From Notoacmeibacter ruber (GTDB lineage: Bacteria; Pseudomonadota; Alphaproteobacteria; Rhizobiales; Rhizobiaceae): DNA of 64,000 bases. Below the pieces are notes generated by a model. The model saw only the letters and a program-made list of their open reading frames with translations. It did no database searches and was not told the DNA's origin. A program made the translations under genes and the position numbers. Each line of letters starts with the position of its first letter. Position 1 is the first letter of the stretch. Positions 15,966-24,923 of the stretch are shown here, one piece after another. Location of the stretch: contig NZ_RCWN01000001.1 in the NCBI RefSeq assembly GCF_003668555.1, positions 2,455,501-2,519,500 of the forward strand. Direction: 5' to 3'.

Positions 15966-18050
15966 TTGAGTCTCGCCACCAGCCCGGCCAAAAGCGCAGC
16001 GACCAAGCGGTCCGATATCGGGCTGGCAATCGGCGTGGCGATGATTCTGGTCATTCTGTTCCTGCCGATCCCCTCCTTTATGATCGATATGGGGCTGGCG
16101 CTTTCACTTGCTTTTTCCATCCTCATCCTGCTGGTGGCTCTCTGGATCGACCGCCCGCTCGACTTTTCGGCGTTTCCAACGGTGCTCCTGATCGCGACGA
16201 TGCTGCGGCTGTCGCTGAACATCGCCACCACGCGCGTCATCCTCTCTGAAGGCCACGAGGGGTCAAACGCCGCAGGCCATGTGATCGGCGGCTTCGCCAA
16301 ATTCGTCATGAACGGTGACTTCCTCATCGGTGTCGTCGTCTTCCTCATCCTCGTCGTGGTCAATTTCATCGTCATCACGAAAGGCGCGACCCGTATCGCC
16401 GAGGTTGGCGCACGCTTTACCCTGGACGCCATTCCGGGAAAGCAGATGAGCATCGACGCCGATCTCGGCGCCGGCATCATCACCGAAAAGGAAGCGCAGA
16501 TCCGTCGCCGGGAACTGGAAGAGGAAAGCTCGTTCTTCGGCTCCATGGACGGTGCTTCGAAATTCGTTCGCGGCGACGCGGTCGCCGGACTCATCATCAC
16601 CGCCGTCAACGTTTTCGGCGGCATCGCCATCGGCTATACCCGCCATGGGATGAATTTCGGCGAAGCGGCGGACGTCTTCGTCAAGCTGTCCGTCGGTGAC
16701 GGCCTGGTCTCGCAGATACCCGCCCTCATCACCTCGCTGGCCGCAGGCCTGCTGGTATCCAAGGGCGGCACACGCGGCTCGGCGGACGTCATCCTCTTCA
16801 AGCAGCTCGGTGCCCACCCTCGCGCGCTTTACGTGGGCGGCGGATTGCTGGCAGTTCTCGCCTTCATGCCGGGTCTGCCCTTCATGCCCTTCATCATTCT
16901 GGCCGGCATCTTCGGTGGGGCGGCGCTGCGCATCCAGCAGGCGACACGCGAGCGCGAAGTGGAGCAGCAAAACGAGCGGGAGGCAGAACTCGCCGAGCAG
17001 CAGCAGGCCGACGACCGCTCGCTGAAGAATTCACTCACCGTCAGTGAAATCGAAGTGGTCATGGGCAAGCAGGTCTCGGTTGCGCTGGTCCCGCAGAACG
17101 AGGAACTGACCTTCCGCATGTCCCGCATCCGCAAGAAGTTTGCGAGCGAATACGGATTTGTCATCCCTGAAGTCGCGATCAAGGACGATCTTACGGTCCC
17201 GCCCAATCACTATCAGATCCGTGTCTTCGGAACCGTTCTGGCGTCCTATGAACTGCGTATCGGCGAAGTTCTCGCCCTCTGCCCGGAAGAGGCCGTCAGC
17301 GACCTGCCCTTCACGAAGGTCAGGGAACCGGCCTTCGGCATGGACGCGATGAGTATGCCGGGCCATCTCACGGACGAATTGAAGCGCCGGCGCATTTCCA
17401 CCGCCGACAATGTCAGCGTGCTGCTCACACACCTCTCCGAAGTGGTCCGCAACAATCTGCCTCAGCTTCTGTCCTACAAGGCGGTGCGCCACCTGATCGA
17501 CCGTCTGGAGCCAGAATATCGCAAGCTGGCCGATGATATCTGCACGAACCACCTTTCCTATCCAGGTCTTCAGGCGATTCTGAAGATGCTGCTTGCCGAC
17601 CGCGTCTCCATTCGGAACCTCAATCTTATCCTGGAAGCCGTTGCCGAAGTCGCGCCGCACATGCGCCGCACTGAGAAACTGGTCGAGCATGTCAGGATGC
17701 GCATCAGCCAGCAGATCTGCGGCGACCTGTCCAAGAACGGCGTTTTGAATGTGCTACGGCTCGGTACCCAGTGGGACATTCTGTTTCAGGAGAGCCTGCG
17801 CCGCGACAATAATGGCGAGGTACGCGATTTCGACATGAACCCAGCGGCATTGGAGAAGTTCGCCGACGATTCGTCGACCGTCATCAAGCAGCATGCCCAG
17901 AGCGGTGTTCCCTTCGCGCTCCTCACATCGGCGGAAACACGCCCCTATGTCCGAATGATTCTGGAGCGCCTTCACCCAAGCCTGCCGGTGATCGCCCATT
18001 CGGAACTGGCCCGCGGCATGCAGGTCAAGCTGCTGGGATCGATCGGCTAA
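15966..18050 (+). CDS. flhA: Flagellar type III export gate protein FlhA, TTG start
   Basis: FlhA forms the nonameric ring of the flagellar export gate. The first 330 residues hold about eight membrane segments, including the conserved [13 protein letters not shown] and [14 protein letters not shown] ([10 protein letters not shown]) motifs. The cytoplasmic domain (about 340-694) binds export chaperones. The start is TTG at 15966 with GCGGAG 7 bases before it, giving 694 residues, the normal size. A TTG at 15924 lies inside the shared promoter element and is unlikely. It diverges from paaX and heads flhA-fliR and the following genes. Confidence 0.96.
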   Translation: MSLATSPAKSAATKRSDIGLAIGVAMILVILFLPIPSFMIDMGLALSLAFSILILLVALWIDRPLDFSAFPTVLLIATMLRLSLNIATTRVILSEGHEGSNAAGHVIGGFAKFVMNGDFLIGVVVFLILVVVNFIVITKGATRIAEVGARFTLDAIPGKQMSIDADLGAGIITEKEAQIRRRELEEESSFFGSMDGASKFVRGDAVAGLIITAVNVFGGIAIGYTRHGMNFGEAADVFVKLSVGDGLVSQIPALITSLAAGLLVSKGGTRGSADVILFKQLGAHPRALYVGGGLLAVLAFMPGLPFMPFIILAGIFGGAALRIQQATREREVEQQNEREAELAEQQQADDRSLKNSLTVSEIEVVMGKQVSVALVPQNEELTFRMSRIRKKFASEYGFVIPEVAIKDDLTVPPNHYQIRVFGTVLASYELRIGEVLALCPEEAVSDLPFTKVREPAFGMDAMSMPGHLTDELKRRRISTADNVSVLLTHLSEVVRNNLPQLLSYKAVRHLIDRLEPEYRKLADDICTNHLSYPGLQAILKMLLADRVSIRNLNLILEAVAEVAPHMRRTEKLVEHVRMRISQQICGDLSKNGVLNVLRLGTQWDILFQESLRRDNNGEVRDFDMNPAALEKFADDSSTVIKQHAQSGVPFALLTSAETRPYVRMILERLHPSLPVIAHSELARGMQVKLLGSIG

Positions 18051-18061
18051 AGGGTTCGCGC

Positions 18062-18811
18062 ATGGCGCTGATCGTCCAGCAACTGGGCCTTGAATTCTTC
18101 CTGGTGCTATGCCGGATCGGCGGCTGCCTGATGATCCTGCCTGGCATCGGCTCTGCGCGCATTCCGCCGCGCGTCCGCATGCTTCTCGTTATCGCACTCG
18201 CCGCCGCCATCCTTCCTTCGGTCACGACGATCGCCGTCGGCGGAACCATGGATGGGGACGGCAATCTCTTACGCCTTATCGCCACGGAAACGATGATCGG
18301 GATCATCATTGGCTTTTCGGTGCGCATCGTAGTCGCGGCACTGGAATTCATAACCTCGGCCATCGCCATGACGATTGGCTATGGCGGCATGCTGGGGCCA
18401 GCGGTCGCGGAAGCCGACCCCCAGGCCTCGCTGGGCACCTTCATTTCGCTCAGCGCGCTCACGCTCATGTTCACGCTCAACTTCCACCATGCGGTGATTG
18501 CCTCGCTGGTGCAGTCGTATCAGATCCTGCCGCTCGGGGGCGATTTGTCGGCAGAAGCGGTGCTGACACGCGCCAACAATATGGCAACCGACGCTTTTCT
18601 GATGGCGCTCCGGCTGGGCACACCTTTCCTTGCCTACGGCATCATCGTCAATCTTTCGGTCGGTCTGGTGAACAAGCTCACGCCCCAGATCCCCGTCTAC
18701 TTCATGTCGCTTCCAGCGGTTCTTCTGGGCGGCCTTCTTCTCACGGCGGCCACAATCGGCCCGCTTCTTTCGCAATTCGGCGCCGGTCTGTTCGACCTGA
18801 TGGCCCATTAG
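18062..18811 (+). CDS. fliR: Flagellar export gate protein FliR
   Basis: FliR is part of the helical FliPQR export gate. The 249 residues hold about six hydrophobic segments, with the N-terminal RIGGCLMILPGIG and the central ITSAIAMTIGYGGMLGP motif of the FliR/SpaR family. It follows flhA after 11 bases. The partner FliP is at 47823; FliQ was not seen in the window. Confidence 0.95.
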   Translation: MALIVQQLGLEFFLVLCRIGGCLMILPGIGSARIPPRVRMLLVIALAAAILPSVTTIAVGGTMDGDGNLLRLIATETMIGIIIGFSVRIVVAALEFITSAIAMTIGYGGMLGPAVAEADPQASLGTFISLSALTLMFTLNFHHAVIASLVQSYQILPLGGDLSAEAVLTRANNMATDAFLMALRLGTPFLAYGIIVNLSVGLVNKLTPQIPVYFMSLPAVLLGGLLLTAATIGPLLSQFGAGLFDLMAH

Positions 18812-18822
18812 GACGGTCCACG

Positions 18823-19197
18823 ATGCAAAGCCCTGCCAGACGCAAGCGATTGATCGCGACGCTTTCGCGCCTGCGCGCCCAACGCGAGCAGGAGCGGGAT
18901 CGCCTTCGCATCCTTCTCATGGGTGTCGAGCGCGAAATGGATGAGATCGAATCTCTGATCGCGCGCGACAATCAGTCTCTCGACCGCTTTGTCGGGATGA
19001 TCGGCAAACGGCGCGGCGCGCTGCGCGAGCAGGCGGAATCACTGCGCGAATCGATCAAGGCGCTTTCGCTCGACCTGAAACGCGAAGAGCGGTGGATGGA
19101 CAATATCCGGGACGATCAGCGTCGGGCTGAGCACGAAAGCGCGACGCTGGCACGCGAAGAGGATCTCGCGAACCGTCTTTCGTCCGACGATATCTGA
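18823..19197 (+). CDS. Coiled-coil protein, FliJ-like
   Basis: The 124-residue protein is almost entirely charged heptad-like helix (for example RAQREQERDRLRILLMGVER and EQAESLRESIKALSLDLKRE), with no signal peptide or membrane segment. FliJ, the stalk and chaperone-escort protein of the export ATPase, has this character and size, and no other FliJ candidate is seen in the window. It starts with an ATG 11 bases after the fliR stop and ends 73 bases before cheL. The identification rests on shape and location only. Confidence 0.5.
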   Translation: MQSPARRKRLIATLSRLRAQREQERDRLRILLMGVEREMDEIESLIARDNQSLDRFVGMIGKRRGALREQAESLRESIKALSLDLKREERWMDNIRDDQRRAEHESATLAREEDLANRLSSDDI

Positions 19198-19223
19198 GCG
19201 GACCGTTAAGTGATCAGTCTCTT

Positions 19224-19240
19224 GCAAGCTTCGTCCAATA
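19224..19240 (+). promoter_or_regulatory. Weak copy of the flagellar promoter element before cheL
   Basis: GCAAGCTTCGTCCAATA matches the fliF element at 13 of 17 positions and ends 30 bases before the cheL start, the same distance as the better copies. CCTA is replaced by AATA. Confidence 0.4.
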
Positions 19241-19270
19241 AGCTGATCGGCAGATGAAGGGAGAAGGGCC

Positions 19271-19783
19271 ATGGCAGTCGACTTTCCCGGTGACCTGATC
19301 GCCGATGTTGCCCGCGCGGCTGACCGCCAATCTGTCGAGCAGGCTCGTGCGCGCTTGGCCGGAATCGCGGAAATGTCCGGGACGGCGGCCAGCGCCTTTA
19401 CTGAGGCGCTCCGTGCCGACGTCGAGGCTCCGCTACCAACGGCAGGTGCCGGGCCGAAAGACGTGGCGACCATGGCGCCCAAAAACGACGCCGCCGCTCT
19501 CCAGCGCTTTGAGGCCATGATGTTGCAGCAGATGATCGAGCAAATGATGCCAAAAGAGGCCGGAGCCGTTTATGGCAATGGGTTTGCCGGCGATATGTGG
19601 CGCTCTCTGCAGGCCGAGAAGATCGGCGAATCCTTTGCCGAACGCGGCGGCATCGGCATCGCCGAAACGATCACCGGACGCTTGGCTATGGCAGGTGGCG
19701 ACGTTCGATCGAGCACGGCGGACGGCGCCTCGATCGTCGACAAAATAACATTTCGCATGCTGCGCGATCAGCAAGGCGGATAA
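19271..19783 (+). CDS. cheL: Rod-binding protein CheL (FlgJ N-terminal domain type)
   Basis: The 170-residue protein carries the rod-binding domain of FlgJ at about residues 75-125, with LQRFEAMMLQQMIEQMMPKE followed by GNGFAGDMWRSLQAEKIGES. It lacks the peptidoglycan hydrolase domain of enterobacterial FlgJ, as usual in alphaproteobacteria, where it is called CheL or FlgJ. The enzyme at 60619-61218 could supply the missing activity. The ATG at 19271 is preceded by GGGAGAAGG. Confidence 0.85.
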   Translation: MAVDFPGDLIADVARAADRQSVEQARARLAGIAEMSGTAASAFTEALRADVEAPLPTAGAGPKDVATMAPKNDAAALQRFEAMMLQQMIEQMMPKEAGAVYGNGFAGDMWRSLQAEKIGESFAERGGIGIAETITGRLAMAGGDVRSSTADGASIVDKITFRMLRDQQGG

Positions 19784-19803
19784 AAGAACACAGGTGAGTG
19801 AGG

Positions 19804-20181
19804 ATGCCCCCCTTGGAACGGCGAACGATATCTGAAGGTGTTGGCGCTGCCGAGCGCCTGATCGGCTCGATCTCCAAATGTCTGGCCGAAGAGACGGAAT
19901 ATCTGCAGGCCAATGGCGAGCGTGAGTTGGCGCACTTCAACACGCGCAAGAACCAGTTGCTGACAGAGTTCATGCGGCTCGGTTCGCGTCTGCATGAAAG
20001 CGAACTCAAGGCGATCGACCGGGACAAGCTTTCCGAGCTGAATCAGGCGATTGCGGCAAACCGTCGCCAGATCGAGATCAGCATCTACGTCAACCGCAAG
20101 GTGACCGACACGCTGATGGATATGGCCCGCGACGCCGAGGACGACGGCACCTACTCCATGATGCCCGGGGCTTATGGCTGA
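19804..20181 (+). CDS. FlgN-like flagellar chaperone candidate
   Basis: The 125-residue helical protein has AERLIGSISKCLAEETEYLQ near the N-terminus and NTRKNQLLTEFMRL after it, a pattern seen in FlgN-type export chaperones for hook-associated proteins. There are no membrane segments. The ATG at 19804 follows AGGTGAG; a GTG two codons earlier is possible. Its stop overlaps the next ATG (TGATG). The FlgN assignment is inference from pattern and location. Confidence 0.55.
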   Translation: MPPLERRTISEGVGAAERLIGSISKCLAEETEYLQANGERELAHFNTRKNQLLTEFMRLGSRLHESELKAIDRDKLSELNQAIAANRRQIEISIYVNRKVTDTLMDMARDAEDDGTYSMMPGAYG

Positions 20182-20738
20182 TGTTGCGACCGCTGCTCTT
20201 CGGTTTGCTCGGCACTTCGGCCCTGGCCGCAGGCCTCATCTTTTCCGTTCCGGCTGTGACGTCGCCGGGCCAATCCGGAATGCCGACAGGCGAAGATAAC
20301 CAGACGGAAGGCGCAGATCCGCACGCGCTTGAGGCGGGTGGCAACGCCGCGGAAAGCCGCGACTTGCCTGTCCTGGTCGCCCCCCTTGTCTCCGAGAACA
20401 ACGAGGTCGTCGGCTATCAGTCGCTTGCCCTATCGCTCGTTCTTCCCGAACATCATGAACCGGAAGAGACGAGACCCATCCAGATCGCCATCGAGGACAG
20501 CTTCAACGAATGGATCGCCACCTCGACCGACGAAGACAGGCGTGCCCAATTTAATGACCTGCTCAGCCTCGCCAAGAGCCTGGCGAAGCAGGCTAAACAG
20601 CGGATCGAGACGACTATCGACTTCGATCTCGTGGCCCTTCAGTCCGATATCTTCTCGGCGGCGGAAACCCGCAAGAACCTGATCGAGCCGAGAGCGCCGG
20701 CAAGTCCGGATCAGCCAACAGCCGATCCAGCTCACTAG
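20181..20738 (+). CDS. Membrane-anchored protein of the flagellar cluster, function unknown
   Basis: The 185 residues begin with a hydrophobic anchor or signal sequence (LLFGLLGTSALAAGLIFSV), followed by a Ser/Glu-rich linker and a domain at about residues 75-165 that looks periplasmic. The domain (EVVGYQSLALSLVL, then FNEWI and a helix) faintly recalls FliL-type proteins, but a separate FliL is present at 47296. It is coupled by TGATG to the FlgN-like gene and is the last gene before the convergent PAS receptor. Confidence 0.6.
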   Translation: MLRPLLFGLLGTSALAAGLIFSVPAVTSPGQSGMPTGEDNQTEGADPHALEAGGNAAESRDLPVLVAPLVSENNEVVGYQSLALSLVLPEHHEPEETRPIQIAIEDSFNEWIATSTDEDRRAQFNDLLSLAKSLAKQAKQRIETTIDFDLVALQSDIFSAAETRKNLIEPRAPASPDQPTADPAH

Positions 20739-20773
20739 CAACGGGAAGTGGCCTGTCGATGCGACCGGCCGCC

Positions 20774-22495
20774 TTATCCGAAAGCGACTGATAGCCGTTG
20801 CTTCATTTCGTGGAGCGGCGATGCAGCTTCCGGACGACCGCCCCTATCCGGTACTTTGGCGAGGTTGAAGCGCCCCACCAGATCAAGGGTTTTCGCCGCG
20901 TCACTAGCAAGTGAATGGCTGGCTGCGGTCATCTCTTCGACCATCGCAGCGTTTTGCTGCGCATTTTCGTCCACGAGATTGACCGATCGAGAAATCTCCC
21001 GCAGCCCGACCGCCTGCTCCTTCGAGCCATCCGTGATCGACCCGATCCGTTCGTTGATCTCTCCGATCTGTGAAACAATCTCTTCGAGCGCTTCGCCAGC
21101 GCGATTGACGAGACCAACGCCGCTATTCACCTGCTCAACCGAGGTCCCGACGAGGTCCTTGATCTCTTTTGCGGCGGCCGAGGACCGCTGCGCCAGTTCA
21201 CGAACTTCCTGAGCCACGACCGCAAAGCCCCGACCGGCTTCTCCGGCCCTGGCGGCTTCGACACCCGCGTTCAAGGCGAGGAGACCGGTCTGGAAGGCAA
21301 TTTCGTCGATGATGCCGATAATATTGGCTACCTTGGCGGACGACTCTTCGATCTGTCCCATGGCATTGATGGCATTCTGGACGACATCGCCGGAGGCCAG
21401 GGCACCCGTCCGGGTCCGCATGGCCAACTCGGCGGCTTCTTCCGCCTTGGCGCTGGCGCTTTCAACATTGGTGCTTGTCTCTTCAAGCGCCGCGGCGGTG
21501 CGCTCGATCGACGCCGCAACATCTTCGGAACGCTTTGCCAGATCGTCGCAGGCAATGCGCACCTCTTCCGAGCTCGCGCTGATGGAATGGGCGTTGTTTT
21601 TGGTCTCGTCGAGGAGATCGCGCAGATGCACGACGGACTCGTTATAGTCCTCCTTCAGCTCCTGAAGAGCGGGCACGAAATCCTCATCGATGGACTGGGA
21701 AAGGTCGCCTTTGGCCATAGCCTGCAATGCGCTCGCCAGCCTGCGTACGTTTTCGACACGGTCCGTCACATCGGTCGCCAGCTTCACCACGCCCTGCACG
21801 TCGCCCTTCTCGTCCAGGATCGGATTGTAGGAAGCTTGAATGAAAACACGCTTGCCGCCCTTGCCGATGCGCTCGAACTCCGAAGCGACGAATTCACCGG
21901 CGCGCAGGCTTTCCCAGAAGGACTGATAGTCCTGTGATTTCACATAGGACGGCTCGCAGAACAACGAATGTTTGCGCCCTTTTATTTCGGCAAGAGAATA
22001 ACCAAGAACCGCGAGGAAGTTTTCGTTCGCGTCCAGAACCGTACCATCAAGAGCAAAAGAAATGGTGGCCTGCGAGCGGTCGATAGAGCGCAGGATGCTC
22101 GCATCCCGAAGTGAAGCGCGCTTCTTATCGGTGATATCGGTGGCGATCTTCACGACCTTGTAGGGACGCCCACGGCGCATGACGGGATTATAGGACGCTT
22201 CGAGCCAGACTTCGCTGCCATCCTTCGCAAAGCGCTTATACTCGTCTTTCAGCGCCTCGCCGGAGGAAAGCTTCCGCCACATGGCCGTATAGGCCGGGGT
22301 TCCCACCTCGGCGCGGTCGACGAAAATCGAGTGGTGCTTGCCTTTGAGTTCGCCCTCTTCATACCCCATGGACTGGCAGAAGAGCGGATTGGCACGCAGT
22401 ATGGTGCCGTCGAGTGCGAACTCGATAATAGCGTGCGCACTTTCGAAAGCCGCCAGAATATTGGCATCATCTTTGCATTTAGAAGAATTCAGCAC
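20774..22495 (-). CDS. Cytoplasmic PAS-domain methyl-accepting chemotaxis protein
   Basis: The 573-residue receptor has no membrane segment. Two PAS domains (about residues 15-125 and 137-250) each end in a KIATDITD or KLATDVTD motif and contain matching SIFV/SLFC and ASYNP segments, so they look like an internal duplication. The methylation helices and signalling tip ([20 protein letters not shown]) follow. The C-terminus ends in SVAFG and lacks the xWxxF tether found on the two membrane receptors. Such receptors often sense redox or energy state. The start is a GTG at 22495 with AGGAGG six bases before it. Confidence 0.93.
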   Translation of the reverse strand: MLNSSKCKDDANILAAFESAHAIIEFALDGTILRANPLFCQSMGYEEGELKGKHHSIFVDRAEVGTPAYTAMWRKLSSGEALKDEYKRFAKDGSEVWLEASYNPVMRRGRPYKVVKIATDITDKKRASLRDASILRSIDRSQATISFALDGTVLDANENFLAVLGYSLAEIKGRKHSLFCEPSYVKSQDYQSFWESLRAGEFVASEFERIGKGGKRVFIQASYNPILDEKGDVQGVVKLATDVTDRVENVRRLASALQAMAKGDLSQSIDEDFVPALQELKEDYNESVVHLRDLLDETKNNAHSISASSEEVRIACDDLAKRSEDVAASIERTAAALEETSTNVESASAKAEEAAELAMRTRTGALASGDVVQNAINAMGQIEESSAKVANIIGIIDEIAFQTGLLALNAGVEAARAGEAGRGFAVVAQEVRELAQRSSAAAKEIKDLVGTSVEQVNSGVGLVNRAGEALEEIVSQIGEINERIGSITDGSKEQAVGLREISRSVNLVDENAQQNAAMVEEMTAASHSLASDAAKTLDLVGRFNLAKVPDRGGRPEAASPLHEMKQRLSVAFG

Positions 22496-23325
22496 CCAAG
22501 CCTCCTAAAATGGCGGATAGAGGAAAGCAAAACTGGCGCCGCCAGGGACGACACGAGAGACTCTCCAGGAATTTTCCGCCGAATCGTGTTCCCGGCGGGA
22601 TACCGAGGTTGAGATTATATGCGACAGATGAAATCTGTCTTAACTTCCGTCAATATTGATGCTCAATCGATACATTTTTTTAGGAAAGTTTGTCTAACCG
22701 CCGTCGAATCGATCATATTTGCGATGCAAGGCGCGCTGGAGACCAAAGACTCAGCTTTCAAGCTGTGGAAAAAACGTGGATGGCCTTTTTCCTGCCTCGA
22801 CAAAATGCTGGCGCTCAACGCGCCACATTGCGCGCTTGCCCAAGCATCGCGTCCCCTGAAGCGCACTGCTCGTCTCTCTTTGAGCCGGTAATATTATACA
22901 ATCAAGAGTCAACATCATCGCTGTCGAGTCGATCACGCTGCATCTACGCATTTAAAATTCTTGCGTTTCCCTAATATTGATTCAGGTGTCCGCTCTATGA
23001 GTCTATTTTGAATCAAAAAGAGCGTCGGCAGAGTCGCCAATATTTCGAAGACGACAAGACGGTGAGTCTGGCTTAGATGCGTCAGCGATAGGTCACAAAA
23101 ATATACGAATTTACTCGGCACCTTATCTTTTGCCTTTATATCTCAATCACAAAATCTTCAGCGTATCCTCTTCCAGAACGCCTCGCCAGACTTTGAATAG
23201 AATCGAAACCGTGCGCGCCTCTTCTCGTCCGTTACGGATTGCCATTTGACGAAGAGTTGCAACCACTGACTCCTCGATAGTAGCGTCGACCAACTTTCCG
23301 GTTGAAAGTGATTCGGGGCTAATCG
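22496..23325. other. Long intergenic region without a convincing gene
   Basis: These 830 bases hold no frame with recognisable protein features or a good ribosome-binding site. The stretch 22870-23160 is clearly more AT-rich than the surroundings and has an inverted CGCTCT/AGAGCG pair around 22993-23026. It may contain promoters for the PAS receptor (left) and the HTH gene (right), a small RNA, or decayed DNA. Confidence 0.5.
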
Positions 23326-23565
23326 ATGAGCGCTCAAGCAGCGATGAGTGACGACAGTGCGGAGATGCGCGCTCGGTTCACGCGACGTGAAATAGAATGC
23401 CTGCTGTGGTGTTCCCTCGGCAAGACGAGTTCTGAAATCGCGATGATCGTCGGGTTGAGCGAGCACACCGTCAACCACTATCTCATCTCGTCGGCCAAGA
23501 AACTCGAATGCACCAACCGAGTGCATGCGGTTGCAAACGCCTTGCGCCACGGCATCATCAATTAG
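23326..23565 (+). CDS. Stand-alone LuxR-type helix-turn-helix protein
   Basis: The 79-residue protein consists almost only of a LuxR/GerE DNA-binding domain: FTRREIECLLWCSLGKTSSE, IAMIVGLSEHTVNHYL and an AVANALRHGII tail. No receiver or ligand domain precedes it; an in-frame TAA lies two codons before the ATG. In S. meliloti the LuxR-type master regulators visN and visR lie near the che operon. This protein resembles their C-terminal domain and sits next to cheT on the other strand. It may be a dedicated motility regulator, a partner of a larger LuxR protein, or unrelated. Confidence 0.75.
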   Translation: MSAQAAMSDDSAEMRARFTRREIECLLWCSLGKTSSEIAMIVGLSEHTVNHYLISSAKKLECTNRVHAVANALRHGIIN

Positions 23566-23586
23566 GGCGAAGCCGCGCAAAATAAT

Positions 23587-23616
23587 GGCGGGCGAAAAGT
23601 CGATCCGCCCGCCTTT
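23587..23616. terminator. Shared terminator between the HTH gene and the che operon
   Basis: GGCGGGCG and CGCCCGCC form a perfect 8-bp stem with an 11-base loop, followed by TTT on the plus strand. It lies 22 bases after the HTH stop and 21 bases from the convergent cheT stop, so it can serve both. Confidence 0.7.
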
Positions 23617-23636
23617 CCCGATACTTCACTGATCTA

Positions 23637-23990
23637 TCAGTTTTCGCGCATCAGTCTGGCGATTGTCTCCAGGCACGTTCCGATCTCGACCATATCCTGT
23701 GCATTCGGCACCGCATCCACATGGGAAAGCAATTCTGCCATCTGTTTGAGCTGCTGCGAATGCAGGTCGAGATTCTGCAGGAAAGCCAAAGACTGGCTGT
23801 CGAGCTGTGCGATCGGCCAATCCTGCTCGACGTCCAGGCGCTCCGCAATGCTGCGCAACTGGTCAGCAACGATACCGACAAGCTTGCGAAAGCTGACGGC
23901 GATGGGCTCGTCCGCGGAGGGCGCACTATGGTCACCAACCTCGCCCCATAGATCATCATCTTCGTGAAACATTGGTAGATCGCTGGTCAT
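23637..23990 (-). CDS. cheT: Chemotaxis protein CheT
   Basis: This is the last gene of the che operon, as cheT is in S. meliloti, where it has been linked to signal termination and adaptation. The 117-residue acidic helical protein contains DLHSQQLKQM at residues 75-84, which matches the catalytic DxxxQ helix of the CheY phosphatase CheZ (DLTGQ). The start is the ATG at 23990 with AAGGAG upstream, 13 bases after the cheD stop. The assignment rests on position, size and this motif. Confidence 0.75.
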   Translation of the reverse strand: MTSDLPMFHEDDDLWGEVGDHSAPSADEPIAVSFRKLVGIVADQLRSIAERLDVEQDWPIAQLDSQSLAFLQNLDLHSQQLKQMAELLSHVDAVPNAQDMVEIGTCLETIARLMREN

Positions 23991-24003
23991 TCCTGCGCTC
24001 TCC

Positions 24004-24534
24004 TTAGAAGAAATCGACATCGTCAGCCGCCTGCCTCTGCGGCACCGGCTTGACGGGCTGTTCGACAACCTTGTCGTCAATCGCCTTGACCCAGGCCCTG
24101 CCCGTATGAGCCTGAAAATTGACACGTCTGGCTTTATGGCCGCCGAGATCCTCAGCCGTCACAGGGTAGCCTTCGGCCCTGAGGAACTCGCGTACGAACG
24201 CGATATTTTCCTCGCCAGGCTGCCAGTTCGAGGCAAACATGCGAGCGCCCCCGAACAGCTTCACACGGATATCCGACCGGGACGCCCCCGTCTTGAACAT
24301 TTCGTTCAACATCATTTCCATCAGCCACGCGCCATAACCGCGCTGCTCGTCGTGACTGGCTCCGGTGTTACCCGGCAACAGAATATGGTTCATGCCGCCA
24401 AGCCCCCGAACGGGATCATATGCGCAACATGCGACGCACGAACCCAGCACCGCGCTGAGCGTCGTATTGGGATCCTTGGTCACGGCGTATTCGCCCTGCC
24501 CGACGATCGTTCTGTGCGATCCCATCGCCGTCAT
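24004..24534 (-). CDS. cheD: Chemoreceptor glutamine deamidase CheD
   Basis: CheD deamidates glutamines on receptors to create methylation sites. The 176-residue protein has the catalytic Cys in LGSCVACC (C33) and the His in GGMNHILLP (H50). VKLFGGARMF is also typical. Its ATG overlaps the cheY2 stop (TGATG). Confidence 0.95.
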   Translation of the reverse strand: MTAMGSHRTIVGQGEYAVTKDPNTTLSAVLGSCVACCAYDPVRGLGGMNHILLPGNTGASHDEQRGYGAWLMEMMLNEMFKTGASRSDIRVKLFGGARMFASNWQPGEENIAFVREFLRAEGYPVTAEDLGGHKARRVNFQAHTGRAWVKAIDDKVVEQPVKPVPQRQAADDVDFF

Positions 24535-24923
24535 CAGGCAAATTTCCCGACAACCGCCTCGAGCGCGCTTTTCAGAACGGCAGGGGTAAACGGCTTGGCC
24601 AGCACGTTGTTGGCGCCCAGCTTGCGCGCCTGGTCCACAACCTTGGCGTCCTTTCGCCCGGTGATCATAATGAACCCGGTCTTGGAAAGCTTCGCGCTGG
24701 CGCGCACCGCCTGCAAGAGCTTCATGCCGTCCACATCCGGCATGTAAAGATCTGAAATGACGATATGGACCGGCTTGGTATTGAGTTTGGTGAAGCCATC
24801 CCGCCCGTCCTTGGCGAGCTGAATGTTCTTCAGGCCCAGTCCCTGAAGCATTTCGACGGTCAACATTCGGCTGGTGACGTTATCGTCAACAACCATGACA
24901 TGTAGCATATCCTTGATGCTCAT
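24534..24923 (-). CDS. cheY2: Chemotaxis response regulator CheY2
   Basis: The single receiver domain of 129 residues has the acidic pair VVDDN, the phospho-acceptor in VISDLYMPDVDG, the Thr in MITGR and the Lys in AKPF. In rhizobia CheY2 is the main motor-binding regulator, and CheY1 acts as a phosphate sink. The name follows operon position. The start is the ATG at 24923, overlapping the cheB stop by four bases. Confidence 0.95.
   Translation of the reverse strand: MSIKDMLHVMVVDDNVTSRMLTVEMLQGLGLKNIQLAKDGRDGFTKLNTKPVHIVISDLYMPDVDGMKLLQAVRASAKLSKTGFIMITGRKDAKVVDQARKLGANNVLAKPFTPAVLKSALEAVVGKFA

Noticed and set aside
22619..22891. 90-residue plus-strand frame in the long intergenic region
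   Set aside because: No ribosome-binding site and no recognisable pattern; overlapping frames on both strands are equally long.
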